This document shows positions 31,982-39,906 of a stretch of DNA of 39,906 bases, one piece after another. The notes under the pieces were generated by a model that was not told where the DNA came from, made no database searches, and worked only from the letters and a program-made list of their open reading frames with translations. This stretch comes from Lysinibacillus fusiformis (GTDB lineage Bacteria > Bacillota > Bacilli > Bacillales_A > Planococcaceae), in assembly GCA_030027265.1 (NCBI GenBank), contig JASENG010000027.1, positions 1 to 39,906 on the forward strand, given 5' to 3'. Numbering within the stretch: the stretch's first letter is position 1; every line of letters begins with the position of its first letter. Position numbers and translations under genes: made by a program.

Positions 31982-32125
31982 TGCGGGAAATTAGCATATT
32001 ATTTTGATCACTTAACTTCATTTTTGAACGGAGAACAATGTTTTTGATCACTTAACCCCATTTTTGAGCGCTTAACTCATCATATTGATCACTTATCTCC
32101 ATTTACGCCCAGCTACCTCCCGCAA
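31982..32125. repeat. Intergenic repeat element with inverted ends
   Basis: Three units beginning TTGATCACTTA lie at 32004, 32044 and 32085 (spacing 40 and 41 bp); units one and two continue into CATTTTTGA. The element is flanked by imperfect inverted ends: TGCGGGAAATTAGC at the left and the complement of TGCGGGAGGTAGC at the right. It carries no reading frame. Confidence 0.7.
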
Positions 32126-32132
32126 CAATAAC

Positions 32133-32173
32133 AAAACCACGAATCGTCCTACTAAAAAGAGAGATTCGTGGTT
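32133..32173 (-). terminator. Terminator of the coiled-coil gene
   Basis: AACCACGAATC and GATTCGTGGTT form an 11-bp stem with a T-rich tract on the minus strand, 9 nt past the stop. Confidence 0.8.
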
Positions 32174-32181
32174 CATTTCAT

Positions 32182-33267
32182 CTAATTTTTGATTTTTTGA
32201 AAATAGGCAGCTGAGCTTTGTATGACTTTCTCTATTTTTTCTTCCAAGGAATTCGTGCGTTCAAATAGAATCAATCGCAGGTGATCCACTTGACGGAGTA
32301 TTTTTTCCATTAAGCCCTCATGGTTATCGACACGGTTTAAAACATCCATTTGTGTCTCTTCAATACTTGTCATTTGGCCAACAAGTTGGTCATTGAACTC
32401 ACTTTGTTCTTCCATGTGTACTTCTATTTTTTCATTGGAAGATACTACTTGTTGAATTCGGAAAATTAGAGCTTCATTGATTGCAGTTAAATCCGACAGC
32501 ATTTTGACTACTTCTTTATGTTCATCTCCAACGCTATTGAGTTGATGGATCATTTCTATTTGTGATCGACTAATCTGGTATAATTGCTGCGCCAAATCGT
32601 TTTCTATTCGTTCATCGATTCGATTCACCTGCTGCACTAAATCGTTTTCTATGCGTTGATCTATCTGACTCACCTGCTGCGCCAAATCATTTTCTATTCG
32701 CTGATCGATTCGATTCACTTGCTGCGCCAAATCGTTTTCTATCCGTTGATCGATTCGATTTACCTGCTGCACTAAATCGTTTTCTATTCGCTGATCTATC
32801 TGATTCACCTGCTGCACCAAATCTTTTTCAATGCGCTGATCGATTCGATTTACCTGCTGCGCCAAATCGTTTTCTATTCGCTGATCGATTCGATTTACTT
32901 GTTGGAGCAGCTCATTATGGATGCGCTGATCATAATTGATGGTTTGTTGCATTATGCTGTTTTGGTCGTCTATTTTTTCTAGCCAATCAATCACTTGATG
33001 CTCCATAGTTTCTTGATATTGCTGAAGCTCTTTTAATTCATGGATACGTTTGTCTAGTTTTCTATATTGGATGGATTGATGGTGATTCCAATCATTTTGT
33101 GAATGTTGCATATGAACGAAGCTGCGCTGTAATTTTTGGCTTTCAACTATTTGTTGTTCGATTAAATCAGTCATATGGTCTCTTCGGAATTCAACCTGAT
33201 TCGGTTCTTGAATTGGTTGGGTATTACGAAACACTCCTGGGTGCTCTTTGTTGATGTAAATTGCCAA
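32182..33267 (-). CDS. Coiled-coil protein with 15-residue tandem repeats
   Basis: The 361-residue protein is hydrophilic, helical and rich in Gln, Asp, Glu and Ile, without signal peptide or membrane helix. Residues 122-226 are seven tandem copies of a 15-residue unit, QQVNRIDQRIENDLA, with a worn copy before (107-121) and after (227-241). The flanks are also coiled-coil-like (KLDKRIHELKELQQY; MEKILRQVDHLRLILFE). The start is TTG, 8 nt after GGGGGTG; a nearby ATG is in another frame. It is monocistronic. I do not recognise the family; a structural or filament-forming role is possible but unproven. Confidence 0.85.
   Translation of the reverse strand: MAIYINKEHPGVFRNTQPIQEPNQVEFRRDHMTDLIEQQIVESQKLQRSFVHMQHSQNDWNHHQSIQYRKLDKRIHELKELQQYQETMEHQVIDWLEKIDDQNSIMQQTINYDQRIHNELLQQVNRIDQRIENDLAQQVNRIDQRIEKDLVQQVNQIDQRIENDLVQQVNRIDQRIENDLAQQVNRIDQRIENDLAQQVSQIDQRIENDLVQQVNRIDERIENDLAQQLYQISRSQIEMIHQLNSVGDEHKEVVKMLSDLTAINEALIFRIQQVVSSNEKIEVHMEEQSEFNDQLVGQMTSIEETQMDVLNRVDNHEGLMEKILRQVDHLRLILFERTNSLEEKIEKVIQSSAAYFQKIKN
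32590..32904 (-). repeat. 45-bp coding tandem repeat, seven units
   Basis: Seven consecutive 45-bp units encode the 15-residue repeat. They are nearly identical in DNA, with changes mostly silent or swapping Asn/Ser/Gln, Arg/Gln and Ala/Val. The period is a multiple of three, so recombination can add or remove units without breaking the frame. Confidence 0.95.
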
Positions 33268-33349
33268 TTCATGGACACCCCCTTTTATACACCTCTATAG
33301 TTTATGCGGCATTCGCCTGGGAGGGTACAAAAGAAAATTTCATGAAAAC

Positions 33350-34183
33350 CTATCTCTTCTGAATTTGCTGGGAATCTGTTTGCAGCTCTTTTTTTATGAG
33401 TGCCGCATTTTCCAGATGACTACCAATTTGATCATGCTTATATTTATAGCCTTGTATTAGAAATTCATGGTCCAGTTTGTCATTGATGGCATTTCGAAGC
33501 TCCTGGATATATCGATAAGAAAGGACTTTCCTAAAAATGATTTCCTCTTTAATATTGGTTGCCGTTCCATGACCAGGTACAAGTAGGTTAATAATATGAG
33601 AACCTAAAATTCTATCAGTTTTTCCAATGGTTTTTTCATAGTTTTTACTATTATCATTGATAAACGGAAACTCTACATCGGATAAATAATCTCCAGCTAT
33701 CCATATCCCTAATGGTTCAACCACAACGAATATCCCATCATCTGTATGCCCTTCAGCTTTGTAAAATGTCAGCTTTGTCTTCCCGATTTGAAGCACCTGG
33801 CCATCCTCGTGCACAGGAATATCAACTGATGGATAAAGAATCGGATAATTTCGATCCAAATAATATTGGTCGTCAAATTGCAGAATTTGATTCAAGATTT
33901 CTTCTTTATTCTCCTTGGAGTCAAATACTTCATGGGCAATTACTGTTGCGTCTTGGAAGGCTCCAAAACCGACAATATGATCCCAATCTGAATGAGTAAA
34001 AATTAAGTAGATCGGTTTATCTTCCTTGATTTTATCGACATGCTGCCGAATTTCGAGCACTTCGTCTGGAAGTAGATTTGGATCTACCACCAATATACAT
34101 TCATCGGTTTGAATAACAAGGGATGTTGTTTTATATAATACACTTTGAAAAATTGAAACATTTTTTGTTCGATATTTGATCAA
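33350..34183 (-). CDS. MBL-fold metallo-hydrolase
   Basis: The 277-residue protein has a metallo-beta-lactamase fold: THSDWDH (His 64, Asp 66, Asp 68, His 69), GHTDDG (His 146), AGDYLSD (Asp 165) and PGHG (His 205). The usual HxHxDH motif is HxDxDH here, so one metal site is altered. Family members hydrolyse thioesters, lactones, phosphodiesters and more; the substrate is unknown. It has no signal peptide. The start is TTG behind AGGGGTGAAG. It is downstream of the chemoreceptor gene but separated by a terminator. Confidence 0.88.
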   Translation of the reverse strand: MIKYRTKNVSIFQSVLYKTTSLVIQTDECILVVDPNLLPDEVLEIRQHVDKIKEDKPIYLIFTHSDWDHIVGFGAFQDATVIAHEVFDSKENKEEILNQILQFDDQYYLDRNYPILYPSVDIPVHEDGQVLQIGKTKLTFYKAEGHTDDGIFVVVEPLGIWIAGDYLSDVEFPFINDNSKNYEKTIGKTDRILGSHIINLLVPGHGTATNIKEEIIFRKVLSYRYIQELRNAINDKLDHEFLIQGYKYKHDQIGSHLENAALIKKELQTDSQQIQKR

Positions 34184-34265
34184 ATAGCTTCACCCCTAAA
34201 ATTCTATTTTATAACTTGCATTTTTTTATTTTAAAGAAAACAATTATGTTGTTTTTGCGTATAAA

Positions 34266-34304
34266 ATAAGTGTACGCATCATTTGCATGACCGTACACTT
34301 TTAT
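34266..34304 (-). terminator. Terminator of the chemoreceptor gene
   Basis: AAGTGTACG and CGTACACTT form a 9-bp stem with a 15-nt loop and T-rich flanks on both sides. It is 58 nt beyond the chemoreceptor stop. Confidence 0.75.
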
Positions 34305-34361
34305 TTATGTTCTATACTTATATTCTACTACTAATTTTAGAAAACTTCTTATATTATTGTT

Positions 34362-36071
34362 CTATTTTACTTTAAAAGTTTGAACAAATTTCTCAAGTTC
34401 TTCCGCCATTTTTGTGGATTGGATGGAACGATTCGAAATTTCGTGAATACTTGCAGTAGATTCTTCTGATGCTGCTGCAATATTATTCATCGTATTTTCA
34501 ATCTCGTGGATTGCTTGTGTTAATTCTTGTATTCTATGAACGATTTCATCAGACTTTGCTGTTTCAGTTGATAGCAAATGGGAGATATTCGTGATTTCTT
34601 TTACTGTTTCAGAAACAGCCGAATATATATTGTGTAAAGCATCGGTCGTTAATTGTACGGTTTGGCTGCCTTTTTCGATATACTTTTCATTTTCTTGTGA
34701 AGAAACAAGTACATCGCCTATACGTATCATGATATCTTTTACTAATTTCTCTACTTCATTTACCTCTGTATTGGATTGTTCAGCCAATTTACGTACTTCT
34801 TCTGCTACGACTGCAAATCCCTTGCCATGCTCCCCTGCTCTAGCTGCTTCAATTGAAGCGTTTAAAGCTAGTAAATTTGTTTGAGAAGCAATACCCGAGA
34901 TCGTAGAAGTGATGTCTTGAATTTTCGCTGCTGAATTTACAAGCTGCTGAATCGTATTGCTTACATCTTTAGAACCATTACGGATTTTTTCCATATCCAG
35001 GCGAATCTCTTTTGCACGTTGTTCCCCTTCAGAGGCAACCTGCATTGTTTTGTTAGAGTTTTCTACCGTAATGTCAGCTTTCTTCTTCATACTTTGTAAA
35101 TCGCCAGCTAATAATGAGAGTGTATTGGATGCATTATCTGCGTGATGCATCCCATCTGTCATGGCACTTGAAACTTCATCAATATTATTCGTCACTACTT
35201 GCATCGAATCGTTAATCTCCGTTAGAGAGCTTGCCGTTTCATTGGCATTTTCAGTAATCTGATGAGAGGTAGCACTCATGGTTGCAATCATGTTTTGCAA
35301 ATTAGAAGTCATTGTATTTACCGTATTTGCCAGGTCTCCAATTTCATCCTTGCTTTTTACTTTAGTAGGTTCAACGGTCAAGTTTCCTTCAGTAATCTCC
35401 TTTGCCTGTGCGATTAGCTGAGTAATTGGTTTTGTTTTACGACGAATTAAAAATGCCGTAACGATTGCAGCCAGAATCATCGGAATTAAACTTAGAAGAA
35501 TTCCGTCACTTACAACTCCCCAAGTACGTTCTGTCACGATTTCCGCATTAAAATCGATGACACTGATTGCAATGATATCCTTCGATGTATCATGATTTTC
35601 ATAGATTGGTGCATATCCCGAAAGTCGTTTAATTCCAGCAAATTCATAGGCATCCGAATAAGTTGGATGCCCCATTTCTAATAGCATCGAAACAGCTTCC
35701 TTGTCATACTCGAAGGCATCACCCGGTTTAAAACCTTGCTCTTTCAAATGGTCGTCCACTGCAACTAAATTCCCTTGTAAATCCATTATGTATTGGTTTT
35801 CAAAAATATCTTTATGCGCAGTTGTCCAATTTAATTGTTCTCCAATATTTGCTTGCGCCTCGTCATCCCCAGCGATTGCTTTAACTAATTCACTTGGTTC
35901 AATAAGGCCGGTTGTAATATTTGCACAACCATATGCTTCTACCCCTGCTGCTTCGTATAATTTATCATAAGCAGTATTATATGTTGCTACTGAAGTAATG
36001 AGGATCATTACAACGAGTATTCCAGCAATGATTGTACCAAGCTGAAAAGTAAGTGAATTTTTGAATTTCAT
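34362..36071 (-). CDS. Methyl-accepting chemotaxis protein
   Basis: The 569-residue receptor has TM1 (about 8-28), an extracellular sensor of about 160 residues (probably a single Cache-like fold), TM2 (about 188-208), a HAMP domain (about 209-262: [20 protein letters not shown]), and a long signalling coiled coil with the conserved tip [20 protein letters not shown] and [20 protein letters not shown]. It should sense an extracellular ligand and control CheA. The ligand is unknown. The ribosome site is weak. It stands alone, away from other chemotaxis genes. Confidence 0.93.
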   Translation of the reverse strand: MKFKNSLTFQLGTIIAGILVVMILITSVATYNTAYDKLYEAAGVEAYGCANITTGLIEPSELVKAIAGDDEAQANIGEQLNWTTAHKDIFENQYIMDLQGNLVAVDDHLKEQGFKPGDAFEYDKEAVSMLLEMGHPTYSDAYEFAGIKRLSGYAPIYENHDTSKDIIAISVIDFNAEIVTERTWGVVSDGILLSLIPMILAAIVTAFLIRRKTKPITQLIAQAKEITEGNLTVEPTKVKSKDEIGDLANTVNTMTSNLQNMIATMSATSHQITENANETASSLTEINDSMQVVTNNIDEVSSAMTDGMHHADNASNTLSLLAGDLQSMKKKADITVENSNKTMQVASEGEQRAKEIRLDMEKIRNGSKDVSNTIQQLVNSAAKIQDITSTISGIASQTNLLALNASIEAARAGEHGKGFAVVAEEVRKLAEQSNTEVNEVEKLVKDIMIRIGDVLVSSQENEKYIEKGSQTVQLTTDALHNIYSAVSETVKEITNISHLLSTETAKSDEIVHRIQELTQAIHEIENTMNNIAAASEESTASIHEISNRSIQSTKMAEELEKFVQTFKVK

Positions 36072-36504
36072 TATACAGTCTCACTTTCTTATTTTTTCCA
36101 ATAACCAAAACTATCATACTACTAAAAGGTGTATCTTAAAAGCATGTTTAAAAAGAAAAGCGATAACCCTTTTAAATTTTTCACTGTTTAGTCAATTATT
36201 TGACATATTAAACAAAACTCTATTAGTATTTTCTATTTTTTTGTGTACATAGGTAAATGATAACGTTAGATATTTTCATAAAAATAGACATTTAAACCTA
36301 CATACCACCTATATATTATCGAACAACTTATGAAAAGTTTAATAGATGTGGCTGAAACAATTAATTAGTTTACATAATAAAATTATTGCATGCTAATTAT
36401 GAAATAGTTGCAATCTCACTCTATAGATTTACAAATAGAGAGAAATATTGATAAAGAAATAAATAACCAGAAATTTCGTTAATGAAAATGAAGTTATATA
36501 AATA
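36072..36504. other. AT-rich intergenic region upstream of the chemoreceptor
   Basis: About 430 nt, very AT-rich. I see no supported gene, terminator or repeat. It must contain the chemoreceptor promoter. Confidence 0.5.
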
Positions 36505-36536
36505 TAAAAAGCCCCCACTTTCAATAAAGTGAGCGC
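36505..36536 (-). terminator. Terminator of the small unknown gene
   Basis: CTCACTTT and AAAGTGGG form a stem closed by a short ATTG loop, followed on the minus strand by GGCTTTTTATATT. It is about 25 nt past the stop. Confidence 0.75.
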
Positions 36537-36560
36537 TCTTTAAATTTGTTTTATACAAGA

Positions 36561-36836
36561 TTATTGTTCTTTTGGCGGCTCTACAATTCCTAGGCACCAT
36601 GTGAAATTATCCCATGCGGAATACCAGCCGTTAAAAAGCTCTGAAGAGTCATCCCAACGTACTTCAAATTTCTTTTTGCCCTCTGAATCGATTAAGTATA
36701 GAGCAAGTGTTGGATCTACTTTAGAAACAGCTAACTTCATTCCTTCTTTAAGTTGTTCTTCAGTGAATTCAACATCTGATACCGAACGAACCTGTGCTTG
36801 TTCAAATACTGGTTTGTTAATAATTTTATAGTTCAT
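36561..36836 (-). CDS. Small hypothetical protein
   Basis: The 91-residue soluble acidic protein reads MNYKIINKPVFEQAQVRSV at the start and ends with WYSAWDNFTWCLGIVEPPKE. The middle contains LALYLIDSEGKKKFEVRWDD, which suggests a small beta-rich fold. I do not recognise the family. Two adjacent ATGs exist (36839 and 36836); the second has the better distance (6 nt) from GGAGG. It has its own terminator and no partner gene. Confidence 0.65.
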   Translation of the reverse strand: MNYKIINKPVFEQAQVRSVSDVEFTEEQLKEGMKLAVSKVDPTLALYLIDSEGKKKFEVRWDDSSELFNGWYSAWDNFTWCLGIVEPPKEQ

Positions 36837-37307
36837 CATAAGCCTCCAATAAAACTTTCTTTTCCTGATTGGTCCCAATTTGAATTTTTAATATAGAACC
36901 ATGAAAGTATATCTTATATTCATTTCAGCAATTTATACAACCTAAACTCATATGGTCTTGCCGTCCAATCATTTTAACATAAATAGAGCCTTACTAACAT
37001 TCCACTTTGCAATTTTTCTCTATATTTTAGAAAAAGTATGTTGAATTTTAGACAGTATCCATCTCCAAGGACGCTATCTCCCTAATTGTTGCAAAAGTTC
37101 TTAAAACATTTCATCTATATTTTGTACCGTTTTCGTGTCAATATATAAAACGAATCCCCAATATTTTTAACTATTGCAGTCATAAAAATACGCATCCATG
37201 CCCGATACATAACTGGATAAGAAAGTTTAAATGTTATTCAACAACATTTCATAACGATTAATTGGGATAGATTAAGTTGTTTTCATATGTAAGACCGTGA
37301 AAAAATA
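36837..37307. other. AT-rich intergenic region between tlp and the small unknown gene
   Basis: About 470 nt with no convincing gene, RNA element or repeat seen on either strand. Confidence 0.5.
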
Positions 37308-37335
37308 GAAAAAGCAGCGTTAATTAAACACTGCT
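37308..37335 (-). terminator. Terminator of tlp
   Basis: AGCAGTGT and CGCTGCT form the stem, followed by TTTTTCT on the minus strand. It lies 9 nt beyond the tlp stop codon. Confidence 0.82.
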
Positions 37336-37343
37336 AAAAAAAT

Positions 37344-37547
37344 TTAACTTAAAGGCTCATTTTTCATTCGTTGGATTGCATGTTTTCTGCGTTCGTTTTT
37401 CTCCTGCAGGTTTTCCAGCTCTTCTTCACCAGCAAATTCCATGCTGATTTCTGCTTCCCGCATGTTATCTTTTGTATTATTAATCATTTCTTCTTTGCTG
37501 ACAAATTTTTTAGGTCTTCCAGCAACATGTTGTGGATTTTGTTTCAT
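37344..37547 (-). CDS. tlp: Small acid-soluble spore protein Tlp
   Basis: The 67-residue protein shows the Tlp pattern NTKDNMREAEISMEFAGEEE, followed by EKNERRKHAIQRMKNE. The N-terminus (MKQNPQHVAGRPKKF) is shorter than and different from B. subtilis Tlp. Tlp is a minor acid-soluble spore protein made in the forespore. TAGGAGG lies 8 nt before the ATG. A candidate sigma-G promoter is located just upstream, and a terminator follows, so it is a single-gene forespore unit. Confidence 0.85.
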   Translation of the reverse strand: MKQNPQHVAGRPKKFVSKEEMINNTKDNMREAEISMEFAGEEELENLQEKNERRKHAIQRMKNEPLS

Positions 37548-37576
37548 TGAATTAACCTCCTAATTGAAATTACAAT

Positions 37577-37605
37577 TAGTTTGTTTTTCTTTGTTTCATT
37601 TATAC
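37577..37605 (-). promoter_or_regulatory. Candidate sigma-G promoter of tlp
   Basis: On the minus strand GTATA and CAAACTA are separated by 17 nt, each one mismatch from the sigma-G consensus (GMATA, CATACTA). It ends 30 nt before the tlp ATG. In B. subtilis tlp is forespore-expressed, which supports the reading. Confidence 0.5.
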
Positions 37606-37655
37606 TTCCTGTAAAATAATACTGTTGTTATTGGGCATGTTATTTATATGACTTT

Positions 37656-39605
37656 TTATGTTGGACAGTGCATAGCTTCTTTGGCTTCATTCCAGGGAAC
37701 TGAATAGCCTTTTCCTTTGGCACAAAAGATACTTGAAGAAGAATACTCGGAATCTGCATTTTTATCGTAGCCGATTTTCTCAACCACCTCATCTGTATTG
37801 TGGCAAATGTCGTAGCCTCCAAATTGAAGCGCAAGAACTCCCTTCCCATTCGTATATGCTGCAAATATTGTACTGTAATTCATAAAGGTCGAAACAGGGA
37901 CTTTCCCAATTACTGTCACTTGATCCTCGCTCATACTAGGCGTTTCAAACGTGCCACTGGCCTGCTGGATATCTGTCAGCATACGCCCCATGTATTCTAT
38001 TGAAGCTTTCATTTTGAACTGATAATATGGCTCTAATAATACATTTTCAGCCTGTTCAAGACCCTGGCGGAGTGCACGGAATGTCGCTTCTCTAAAATCT
38101 CCACCTTCCGTATGCTTGTTATGTGCCCGTCCAGTTAATAAAGTAAAGCAAATATCTGTAATAGAATAGCCTGTCAATATACCATGGTGCTCCCGTTCAA
38201 ACAAATGCTTTTCTATTAAACGTTGATGGCCCACAGATAAGTCGTCTGCATGGCATTCATTTTTAAATAAGATTCCTTCGCCTCTTTGAGCAGGTTCCAT
38301 TTTTAAATGGACTTCTGCATAATGCTTTAGTGGTTCAAAGTGACCGTACCCGACACAGCTGTTTTGAATTGTTTCCAAATATAGAATTTTAGGATCCTCA
38401 AATTGTACGGCAATCCCAAATCGTTCCATTGCTACTTCAACTAGAACTTCTAGTTGAATCACGCCCATTACATGTACATTAATTTCTTGAAACTTCTCAC
38501 TCCATACGACTTTTAAAGTCGGTTCTTCCGCTTCGAGTAGACGGAAATATCCGAGTATCTCTTTTATATGTTCGGTACCGTTATAAACTACCTTCGCTTG
38601 AAGTGCAGGGATTAGCTCAAACTCTTCTGAAACATTCGATTCATTGCCGATTATGTCTCCAATTTGAGGCAGTGATATTCCTTTTACAGCGAATATCTCC
38701 CCCGCTTCAACGTTCTGTACGGATTCATAGCGATTTCCATTGTACAGCCGAATTTCAGTTACTTTCTCGGTAACTTCGTTGGCATTTAAAAACTCATCCC
38801 GCACTTTTAATGTTCCCTTTAGTGCTTTTATAAAGGTAATTCTTTGATTCTTCTCATCATGCCGTATTTTAAATACTTGGCCGAGGAATGGCGAATTATT
38901 ATTAAAAGCTGTTGGTGAAATTATGGAAACTTGGTCAAAAAATTCAATTATTCCCTTATCCTTTAGCGCAGACCCCGCCATACAAACAAAAGCATGCTGG
39001 TTTTCAATCATTGAAACGAATGTTTGGAAAAAGATAGGATAATCTACTTTTCCATCCATATAGAGCTCTAGTAGACCCTCATCTCGTTCAGCTATCCATT
39101 CCAGAATATTCTCAGGTATATACTCTGAAGTGACTTGTTCCTTTATCAATATCGCATCGTCAGATAATTCTTTGTTAATCTCTTGCATAATCCTTTCGAG
39201 TTCTGTTCCTTCTCGATCAATCTTATTAATAAAAATGAAGGTCGGTACGTGATAACGACGCAATAAATGCCAAACCGTTTCCGTATGTCCTTCGATTCCA
39301 TCAACCGCACTTATAATCAAAATCGCATAATCCATGACACGAATTGCTCTCTCCATTTCCGGCGAGAAATCGACATGTCCTGGCGTATCGATCAATGTAT
39401 ATGTATCCCCCTTATAATGTATCCGGCCTTGCTCAGCAAAAATGGTAATACCGCGCTTTCTTTCGATGGAGTGATTATCAAGAAAGGCATCCTGGTGATC
39501 CACTCGTCCGCGCTCTCTAATGCTTTCTGTGTGATAAAGGAGCTGTTCTGAAAAAGTTGTTTTTCCAGCATCCACATGAGCAAGAACGCCAATTGTTTTA
39601 TACAT
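37656..39605 (-). CDS. Tet(M)-like translation factor GTPase
   Basis: The 649-residue EF-G-like GTPase has G1 AHVDAGKTT (9-17), G2 RGIT (51-54), G3 DTPGHVD (73-79), G4 NKID (127-130) and G5 GSAL (211-214), followed by domains II-V. It is closest in layout to ribosomal protection proteins such as Tet(M). In domain IV, where Tet(M) has the loop YSPVSTPADF that displaces tetracycline, this protein has GRAHNKHTEGGDF (492-504). A tetracycline role is thus doubtful; a factor acting on stalled ribosomes or another drug is possible. The start at 39605 follows GGAAGTGGGA; 29 upstream codons in the open frame have no ribosome site. No mobile element is nearby. Confidence 0.87.
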   Translation of the reverse strand: MYKTIGVLAHVDAGKTTFSEQLLYHTESIRERGRVDHQDAFLDNHSIERKRGITIFAEQGRIHYKGDTYTLIDTPGHVDFSPEMERAIRVMDYAILIISAVDGIEGHTETVWHLLRRYHVPTFIFINKIDREGTELERIMQEINKELSDDAILIKEQVTSEYIPENILEWIAERDEGLLELYMDGKVDYPIFFQTFVSMIENQHAFVCMAGSALKDKGIIEFFDQVSIISPTAFNNNSPFLGQVFKIRHDEKNQRITFIKALKGTLKVRDEFLNANEVTEKVTEIRLYNGNRYESVQNVEAGEIFAVKGISLPQIGDIIGNESNVSEEFELIPALQAKVVYNGTEHIKEILGYFRLLEAEEPTLKVVWSEKFQEINVHVMGVIQLEVLVEVAMERFGIAVQFEDPKILYLETIQNSCVGYGHFEPLKHYAEVHLKMEPAQRGEGILFKNECHADDLSVGHQRLIEKHLFEREHHGILTGYSITDICFTLLTGRAHNKHTEGGDFREATFRALRQGLEQAENVLLEPYYQFKMKASIEYMGRMLTDIQQASGTFETPSMSEDQVTVIGKVPVSTFMNYSTIFAAYTNGKGVLALQFGGYDICHNTDEVVEKIGYDKNADSEYSSSSIFCAKGKGYSVPWNEAKEAMHCPT

Positions 39606-39875
39606 GAAATCCCACTTCCTAGTTGTTCGATAACATGATTGTAGCAAATAAGTTGTGTAGAGGTAAGTAACTGACTCCTGGGTAAATGGCAAGATCGAAA
39701 ACTGATGATGCTGTTAGATTATTAATTTTTTATAAAACATTTTTAGGGATCTCTTCTGATTATGTTCGTGATTAAAAATCTGGATGCTTTTGCTTATAAT
39801 CTAGACACTTTGAAATTTTCACTTCTACTTCACCCAGAAGTCTTTCTCTCCTGCTAAATCCGCCCAGCAAAAGAA
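39606..39875. other. Intergenic region upstream of the GTPase gene
   Basis: About 270 nt, AT-rich and without a supported gene or an obvious leader peptide with attenuator hairpin. The GTPase promoter should lie here. Confidence 0.45.
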
Positions 39876-39906
39876 CAAAAGCGCAAGCGCCCTGATTAGC
39901 CCTGAC
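39876..39906. repeat. Start of a probable dispersed intergenic repeat
   Basis: The window ends in AAAGCGCAAGCGCC followed by CTGATTAGCCCTGAC. Its GC-rich composition differs from the surroundings, and it recalls a short repeat found between genes in Bacillaceae genomes. GCGCAAGCGC is itself a near-palindrome. Only the first 31 bases are visible. Confidence 0.4.

Noticed and set aside
32590..32904. Regular repeats that could be mistaken for a CRISPR array
   Set aside because: The 45-bp units are contiguous with no spacers, lie within an open frame and encode a 15-residue protein repeat. No cas genes are present.
36061..36252. 63-codon plus-strand frame in the chemoreceptor upstream region
   Set aside because: AT-rich low-complexity translation with no ribosome site; it looks like chance.
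37656..39605. Call as a tetracycline resistance gene
   Set aside because: The decisive domain IV loop of Tet(M)-type proteins is replaced, and there is no mobile context.

Overview
The window is chromosomal DNA of a low-GC, endospore-forming member of the Bacilli. Coat-type genes (cotD family, a coat-like cupin, two YjcZ miniproteins), the spore protein gene tlp, candidate sigma-G and sigma-K promoters, strong AGGAGG ribosome sites, frequent TTG/GTG starts and many Bacillus-like intrinsic terminators all support this. Gene content and the AT-rich composition suggest the Planococcaceae/Caryophanaceae (Lysinibacillus, Solibacillus, Sporosarcina and relatives), but the genus is an inference. No phage, transposase, CRISPR array, rRNA or tRNA gene was seen. 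Most genes lie on the minus strand.

Layout. 1-3.2 kb: membrane-anchored lytic transglycosylase, mscL, metI, a YhcV-like CBS protein. 3.2-7.1 kb: a Sco-type copper chaperone, three tiny conserved proteins (YvrJ, DUF2922, DUF1659), then yneK and the cytochrome c maturation genes ccdC, yneI, ccdA. 7.3-12.8 kb: a RarD-type permease, a heterodimeric ABC exporter of the YheI/YheH type with one degenerate ATP site, and a transglutaminase-like protein. 13-16.1 kb: a PadR-controlled operon (padR, DUF2812, ABC ATPase, ABC-2 permease) with three copies of a 19-bp palindrome upstream. 16.2-23.5 kb: HSL-type esterase, a coat-like cupin divergent from a cotD gene with a 9-bp tandem repeat, a TelA-family protein, an SDR protein lacking the usual catalytic residues, and a large DUF2339 membrane protein. 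23.6-24 kb: an eroded AraC-like reading frame running into a 51/52-bp tandem repeat. 24.1-28.6 kb: NERD-domain protein, two yjcZ genes with a shared upstream box, serC, a cation diffusion facilitator and an 18-codon mini-gene with its own terminator. 28.7-31.9 kb: ECF sigma/anti-sigma pair, and proS behind a T-box riboswitch. 32-36.1 kb: an intergenic repeat element with inverted ends, a coiled-coil protein built from 15-residue repeats, an MBL-fold hydrolase and a chemoreceptor. 36.5-39.9 kb: a small unknown gene, tlp, and a Tet(M)-like translation GTPase whose domain IV loop differs from true ribosomal protection proteins.

Working together: sco and the ccd genes both serve respiratory cytochrome assembly. 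The cupin, cotD, yjcZ and tlp genes belong to spore formation. The two ABC systems, CDF pump, RarD, TelA, ECF pair and MscL suit envelope and stress defence. No clear new multi-gene defence or mobile system is visible. The best leads are the PadR operator cluster, the pentadecad-repeat protein, the small YvrJ/DUF2922/DUF1659 locus, the 18-codon mini-gene, the atypical SDR and the two intergenic repeat families.
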